A DNA stretch of 20,452 nt, from contig CAXBLT010000022.1 of assembly GCA_963976795.1 (NCBI GenBank), positions 1 through 20,452 of the forward strand, written 5' to 3'. The translations under genes and the position numbers were made by a program. Below are positions 16,520 to 20,452 of the stretch, one piece after another. Below the pieces are notes generated by a model. That model was not told the DNA's origin. It saw nothing but the letters and a program-made list of their open reading frames with translations, and did no database searches. The DNA comes from UBA7359 sp963976795. Its GTDB lineage: Bacteria > Pseudomonadota > Gammaproteobacteria > Eutrophobiales > Eutrophobiaceae. Positions within the stretch are counted from its first letter, which is position 1; every line of letters starts with the position of its first letter.

Positions 16520-17344
16520 ATGGAAAATTGCAACATCACATTCATTGGCTGCGGCAACATGTCTCGCAGTCTGATTGGCGGATTGATTAACAATGGTGTC
16601 AAGACAGAACGCCTATTGGCGACTGACCCAGATGCGGGACAACGTCAAAACATAAATCAACAGTTTGGTATTACCACTTTAGAAAGTAACGAAGAGGCCG
16701 TAGCAAACGCTGATGTCATTGTCCTGGCGGTGAAACCACAGGTGCTGCACCAGGTGGTCAGTAGTCTCGCCAATGCGGTCAAAGGCAGCTCAAAGTTGCT
16801 AATCTCTATCGCTGCCGGGGTAAATCTCAATTCCCTCGCTGAATGGCTAGAAGAACCAACAGCGGTTATTCGAGTTATGCCCAATACACCTGCCTTGATC
16901 CAGGCAGGTGCCGCCGCTTTATTCGCCAATGAGCATGCGACAGATACGCAGAAGAATATTGCTGAAGCCATGATGCGCTCAGTTGGTACTGCAATCTGGT
17001 TAGAAACCGAGGACTTGATAGATACGGTAACCGCTTTATCCGGCAGTGGCCCTGCGTATTTCTTCTATTTTATGGAAGCTATGGAAAAGGCGGCAATAAA
17101 AATGGGACTTAATGATGAACACGCACGATTATTAACCATAGAGACGGCACTAGGCGCAGCCAAGATGGCATTATTGTCTGCTTCTGACCTTGCAGAACTT
17201 CGAAGACAGGTGACCTCTCCCGGCGGCACAACAGAGCAGGCCTTGAATACCTTCCAACAAGGCAAACTGGAAGAATTGGTTCACGAAGCTATGAGTGCAG
17301 CCAAGCAACGTTCTATTGAATTATCACAAGTATTAGGTGAATGA
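16520..17344 (+). CDS. proC: Pyrroline-5-carboxylate reductase
   Basis: ProC performs the last step of proline synthesis, reducing pyrroline-5-carboxylate with NAD(P)H. It has 274 residues. The nucleotide-binding fold starts ITFIGCGNMSRSLIGGL, VLAVKPQ follows, and then the block MPNTPALIQAGA. The C-terminal helical domain has LSGSGPAYFFYFMEAM and the signature SPGGTTEQAL. It lies 46 bases after yggS with no terminator between. Its stop overlaps the yggT start in ATGA. Confidence 0.97.
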   Translation: MENCNITFIGCGNMSRSLIGGLINNGVKTERLLATDPDAGQRQNINQQFGITTLESNEEAVANADVIVLAVKPQVLHQVVSSLANAVKGSSKLLISIAAGVNLNSLAEWLEEPTAVIRVMPNTPALIQAGAAALFANEHATDTQKNIAEAMMRSVGTAIWLETEDLIDTVTALSGSGPAYFFYFMEAMEKAAIKMGLNDEHARLLTIETALGAAKMALLSASDLAELRRQVTSPGGTTEQALNTFQQGKLEELVHEAMSAAKQRSIELSQVLGE

Positions 17345-17928
17345 GCATGGGCGGAAACTACTTTGCACAAGCTGCTCTTTACCTTATCGAAATCGTTTTT
17401 GGCCTTTATATTCTGGCGGTATTATTACGCTACTTGTTAGCCAGGGTCAGGGCTGATTTTTATAATCCTTTATCTCAATTTCTAGTCAAAATAACCAACC
17501 CGCCTATAAAACCATTGCGCCGTTTTATCCCAGGTTATCTCGGTATTGATTGGCCATCGATTATATTACTGTTCTTCCTGCAAGGATTAGAGTTAATCTT
17601 GATTACACTGGTCAGCACTGGCCATATCCCGGCACCGCCCGGACTATTTGTCTTGATTGTCGCTAACTTATTAAAAACCGTCATCTACGTTCACATGTTT
17701 ATCATCATCATCCAGATTGTGATCAGTTGGGTAAATCCGGGCGCTTATAACCCGATTACTGTCATCATGTACCAACTAAGCGAACCCGTGTTAAAACCAG
17801 CACGACGATTGATTCCTCCAGCCGGTGGCTTTGATTTTTCTCCAATGCTTGTCATCATCATTATGCAACTGATGATCATATTATTGGTCTCTCCATTAAT
17901 GGACTTGGGCGCGAGATTGTCCTACTAA
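17341..17928 (+). CDS. yggT: YggT-family membrane protein
   Basis: This 195-residue inner-membrane protein is made of two YggT units. Each has a hydrophobic segment and the motif NP-x-KPLRRFIP or its variant (ITNPPIKPLRRFIP about residues 50-63; LSEPVLKPARRLIPPAGG in the second half). Hydrophobic segments include LYLIEIVFGLYILAVLL, IILLFFLQGLELILITLV, LFVLIVANLL, MFIIIIQIVISW and MLVIIIMQLMIILLV. Relatives are linked to osmotic shock tolerance in bacteria and to cytochrome assembly in chloroplasts; the role here is unknown. The start overlaps the proC stop by four bases. A second ATG two codons on has better spacing to AGGTGA. Confidence 0.92.
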   Translation: MSMGGNYFAQAALYLIEIVFGLYILAVLLRYLLARVRADFYNPLSQFLVKITNPPIKPLRRFIPGYLGIDWPSIILLFFLQGLELILITLVSTGHIPAPPGLFVLIVANLLKTVIYVHMFIIIIQIVISWVNPGAYNPITVIMYQLSEPVLKPARRLIPPAGGFDFSPMLVIIIMQLMIILLVSPLMDLGARLSY

Positions 17929-17932
17929 CAGT

Positions 17933-18229
17933 GTGAATTTTTATTGTTGGCGCGGGAAAGATCTAATACTTAACATCCATGTTCAAACCCGAGCAAAAGA
18001 AAATGCCATAACGGGACTCCATGGTGACAGACTAAAATTAAGGATCAATGCTCCACCTGTCGACAACAAGGCTAATCAACACATCATTAATTACCTTGCT
18101 AACGAATTTAACGTTAAACAAGCTAACATAGAAATCAAAAGCGGCCTGAAACATAGAGACAAACAATTGATAATCAAACAACCCGCGCGACTACCCGGCT
18201 GGTTTAATGATTTATCAGATAGCACCTGA
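17933..18229 (+). CDS. yggU: YggU/DUF167 family protein
   Basis: This small protein of 98 residues has the DUF167 pattern: DLILNIHVQTRAKENAITGLHGDRLKLRI in pieces, then APPVDNKANQHIINYLANEF and the strand-turn IEIKSGLKHRDKQLIIKQ. No enzymatic activity is known for the family. The start is GTG at 17933, four bases after the yggT stop, with no clear ribosome site, which suggests coupling to yggT. It ends the series before an 83-bp gap that should hold the metX promoter. Confidence 0.9.
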   Translation: MNFYCWRGKDLILNIHVQTRAKENAITGLHGDRLKLRINAPPVDNKANQHIINYLANEFNVKQANIEIKSGLKHRDKQLIIKQPARLPGWFNDLSDST

Positions 18230-18312
18230 TCAAATTTAGCTCTAATATGTCGCTTATACTATGTAATCTATTTTAATAACGTTCCATTGAACAATAATCA
18301 TAAGTAACACAC

Positions 18313-19467
18313 ATGCGAGAAAGCACAAGACCTGTCGATGATGTTGGTTTGGTTGAACCGAAAACAGCGCATTTTAGCGAAACGCTGGCACTCGCCTCGG
18401 GCAGTGAATTGAACAGCTTTGATATTGTTTATGAGACCTATGGAGAATTAAACGCGGACCGTTCTAATGCCATATTGATCTGTCACGCACTCAGCGGCGA
18501 TCATCACGTTGCCGGTTACCATACACCGCAGGATAAAAAGCCAGGTTGGTGGGATAACGCCATAGGACCCAACAAGGCAATAGACACCAATCGCTTTTTT
18601 GTTGTTAGTCCGAATAATATTGGCGGCTGTAGTGGCTCAACCGGGCCGCTCACCACAAACCCCGGTACCAACAAACCCTATGGCCCCGACTTTCCACTGG
18701 TGACGGTAAAAGATTGGGTTAAAACTCAGGCCATGCTTGCCGACCAACTTGGCATTGATGTCTGGGCCGTTATCATTGGTGGCAGTCTTGGTGGAATGCA
18801 ATGTCTGGAATGGTCGATTGCCTACCCAGAACGACTCAAACATACCTTCGTCATCGCCGCGGCTCCTAAACTATCGACACAAAACATCGCGTTTAATGAA
18901 GTTGCTCGTCAGGCAATTCGATCTGATCAAAATTTTAATGGTGGTCATTATTATGAAAATGACAATAAACCAGAACTTGGCTTAATGCTGGCGAGAATGC
19001 TCGGGCACATAACCTATTTATCAGATGATGCCCTTGATGAAAAATTTGGCCGTGAACTTCGTGATGGCAAGTTAAAATTTGGTTACGATGCTGAGTTTCA
19101 AATTGAAAGTTACTTACGACATCAGGGCCGATCATTCGTTGGCCGATTCGATGCAAATAGCTATCTACTGTTGACCAAGGTGCTTGATTATTTTGACCCT
19201 GCTAGTGATGCAGGGGGCAGCTTGGCGAAAGCTATGGCACCCGCTACCGCAGAGTTTCTGGTGATCTCTTTTAGCAGTGATTGGCGCTTTTCACCCGAAC
19301 GTTCACAAGAGATCGTGAGTGCTTTGCTTGATGCGGATAAGTGTGTCAGTTATATCGAGATCCAGTCAAAACAGGGACACGATTCATTTTTAATGCCTAT
19401 CCCGCGTTACCATCAAGTTTTAAGGACAGCGCTTGATCGCATTGCAGAAGGACTTGGTATCGCATGA
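18313..19467 (+). CDS. metX: Homoserine O-acyltransferase MetX
   Basis: MetX activates homoserine by acylation in methionine synthesis. The alpha/beta hydrolase fold is clear over 384 residues: LICHALSGDHHVAG, NNIGGCSGSTGP, the nucleophile elbow GGSLGGMQ with Ser158, Asp323 in SSDWRFSP and His356 in GHDSFLMP. Many gammaproteobacterial MetX proteins paired with MetW use succinyl-CoA, so the acyl donor is open. There is no evident Shine-Dalgarno sequence before the ATG. TATACT (18254-18259) in the gap could be a -10 without a good -35. The metW start overlaps its stop. Confidence 0.95.
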   Translation: MRESTRPVDDVGLVEPKTAHFSETLALASGSELNSFDIVYETYGELNADRSNAILICHALSGDHHVAGYHTPQDKKPGWWDNAIGPNKAIDTNRFFVVSPNNIGGCSGSTGPLTTNPGTNKPYGPDFPLVTVKDWVKTQAMLADQLGIDVWAVIIGGSLGGMQCLEWSIAYPERLKHTFVIAAAPKLSTQNIAFNEVARQAIRSDQNFNGGHYYENDNKPELGLMLARMLGHITYLSDDALDEKFGRELRDGKLKFGYDAEFQIESYLRHQGRSFVGRFDANSYLLLTKVLDYFDPASDAGGSLAKAMAPATAEFLVISFSSDWRFSPERSQEIVSALLDADKCVSYIEIQSKQGHDSFLMPIPRYHQVLRTALDRIAEGLGIA

Positions 19468-20066
19468 GTTTAAGAACTGATCAGGCCTTGATTGCCGAAT
19501 GGATCAAACCCGGTTCACGTGTCCTTGATTTGGGTTGTGGTGATGGCACTTTAATGGCCCATCTACAACAACAGCAAGGAGTGAAAGGCTATGGCCTTGA
19601 GATAGACGAAGAAAATATTGTGCAATGTATAGATAAAGGTGTCGACGTCATACAAACCGATTTGGATAAAGGCTTGTCTGAATTCAAAAAAGACACGTTT
19701 GACTACGTCATCATGACACAAACGCTGCAAGCAATTTACTATCCCGACAAACTATTAAAAGAAATGACGCGCGTTGGGCGTGAAGCCATTGTCACCTTCC
19801 CCAACATGGGTCATTGGAAAAACCGTTTGCAACTGGCATTAGCCGGACATATGCCAAAATCTAAAACACTGCCCTATGAATGGTATAACACACCCAATAT
19901 TCATCTGTGCACGCTAACCGATTTTGAAAACTTATGTGCTGCCAATAATATTGAAATATTGGATCGCGCAACGGTTGATCATGAACACCAAAGTAGCCTT
20001 GGAATGAAGTTGTTTCCTAATTTATTAGGTGAGATTGCGATTTATCGTTTTCGTCAAAACGATTAA
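19464..20066 (+). CDS. metW: Methionine biosynthesis protein MetW
   Basis: MetW is a SAM-dependent methyltransferase-fold partner of MetX. The SAM site is VLDLGCGDGTLM (residues about 20-31). TQTLQAIYYPDKLLKEM, VTFPNMGHWKNRLQL and PYEWYNTPNIHLCTL, all typical of MetW, follow. At 200 residues it is full length. Its ATG overlaps the metX stop by four bases, so translation is coupled. In studied proteobacteria MetW supports MetX activity. Confidence 0.96.
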   Translation: MSLRTDQALIAEWIKPGSRVLDLGCGDGTLMAHLQQQQGVKGYGLEIDEENIVQCIDKGVDVIQTDLDKGLSEFKKDTFDYVIMTQTLQAIYYPDKLLKEMTRVGREAIVTFPNMGHWKNRLQLALAGHMPKSKTLPYEWYNTPNIHLCTLTDFENLCAANNIEILDRATVDHEHQSSLGMKLFPNLLGEIAIYRFRQND

Positions 20067-20100
20067 AAGTTTACCTTTTTAGTTTTTAACTTAACGTTGC

Positions 20101-20310
20101 TTTTCGCCTTCATGGCGAGTCACTTTTGCAAACGCAAAAGTAACCAAAAAGTCTTTTCCCTAATGCTTTGGCCTAGCGGCTCCCCTCGTCGGCGTACTGT
20201 TATTCGGGTCGCGCATACATTCGTCCCTGAATGAATGCGCTCAATTGTGCGTCCTGCACAATTGCCCCGATAACAGCCCACCTCCTCGGCAAAGCAAAAC
20301 GGGAGATAAA
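20101..20310. repeat. Structured multi-hairpin intergenic repeat
   Basis: The gene-free end of the window (20067-20452) contains stacked inverted repeats. CGCCTTCATGGCG lies at 20105-20117, and CTTTTGC/GCAAAAG at 20123-20140. An outer stem, CTGTTA-T-TCGGG (20197-20208) with CCCGA-TAACAG (20266-20276), encloses two hairpins: GCGCATACATTC/GAATGAATGCGC (20211-20240) and CAATTGTGC/GCACAATTG (20242-20264). The result is a branched, cloverleaf-like fold. The CGCCTTCATGGCGAGTC and CTTTTGC...GCAAAAG part resembles a dispersed repeat I know from several gammaproteobacteria. A small hairpin follows at 20313-20332; beyond it I see nothing to name. Confidence 0.7.
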
Positions 20311-20452
20311 AACCTACCTCATTTGAAGTAGGCTAGGAGAACTTAAAGATCATCTTTTATGCTGAATTGCATCAATTCCAATTGATATTAACAACCTCTG
20401 CTTTTTGTGATTAGTTAAAATGTTAATATGGTGCAACCGACCCAAAGCGGAC

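Noticed and set aside
20313..20332. A metW terminator
   Set aside because: The stem is only five pairs plus two after an internal mismatch, it is far from the stop codon, and no T tract follows.

Overview
The window looks like a chromosomal segment of a gammaproteobacterium of moderately low GC. The evidence is the block pilT-pilU / yggS-proC-yggT-yggU / metX-metW, which is typical of that class, and a near-identical YbiI-type zinc-finger protein. I cannot name the genus from sequence alone. The only clearly accessory region is the left third, a complete-looking type II-C CRISPR-Cas9 locus whose array runs off the left edge.

Left region (1-7338): a CRISPR array with 33 identical 36-bp repeats and 30-31-nt spacers is followed by a strong terminator. 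The cas operon cas9-cas1-cas2 lies on the minus strand, convergent with the array. A plus-strand tracrRNA upstream of cas9 can be read in full: a -35/-10, an anti-repeat matching the repeat over 24 nt, a nexus hairpin and a UUCG terminator. Each repeat ends in an extended -10 motif, so each crRNA probably has its own promoter. Four spacers are duplicated as an ordered block. The Cas9 HNH domain carries CxxC and HxxC pairs that resemble free-standing HNH nucleases.

Middle region (7535-12128): two plus-strand single genes, ybiI and a 2-Cys peroxiredoxin, are followed by a minus-strand set: a PilZ protein, an NAD-type malic enzyme and a Tat-exported PhoX-like protein. A palindromic dispersed-type repeat sits between the peroxiredoxin gene and its terminator.

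Right region (12246-20066): three consecutive type IV pilus retraction ATPase genes run on the minus strand (pilT, pilU and an extra PilU-like paralog) and end at a terminator. Divergent from them is a plus-strand series: yggS (PLP homeostasis), proC (proline synthesis), yggT (membrane protein), yggU, then metX-metW (methionine synthesis), with 4-nt overlaps at proC/yggT and metX/metW.

Right edge (20067-20452): no gene is seen. It holds a multi-hairpin structured intergenic repeat.
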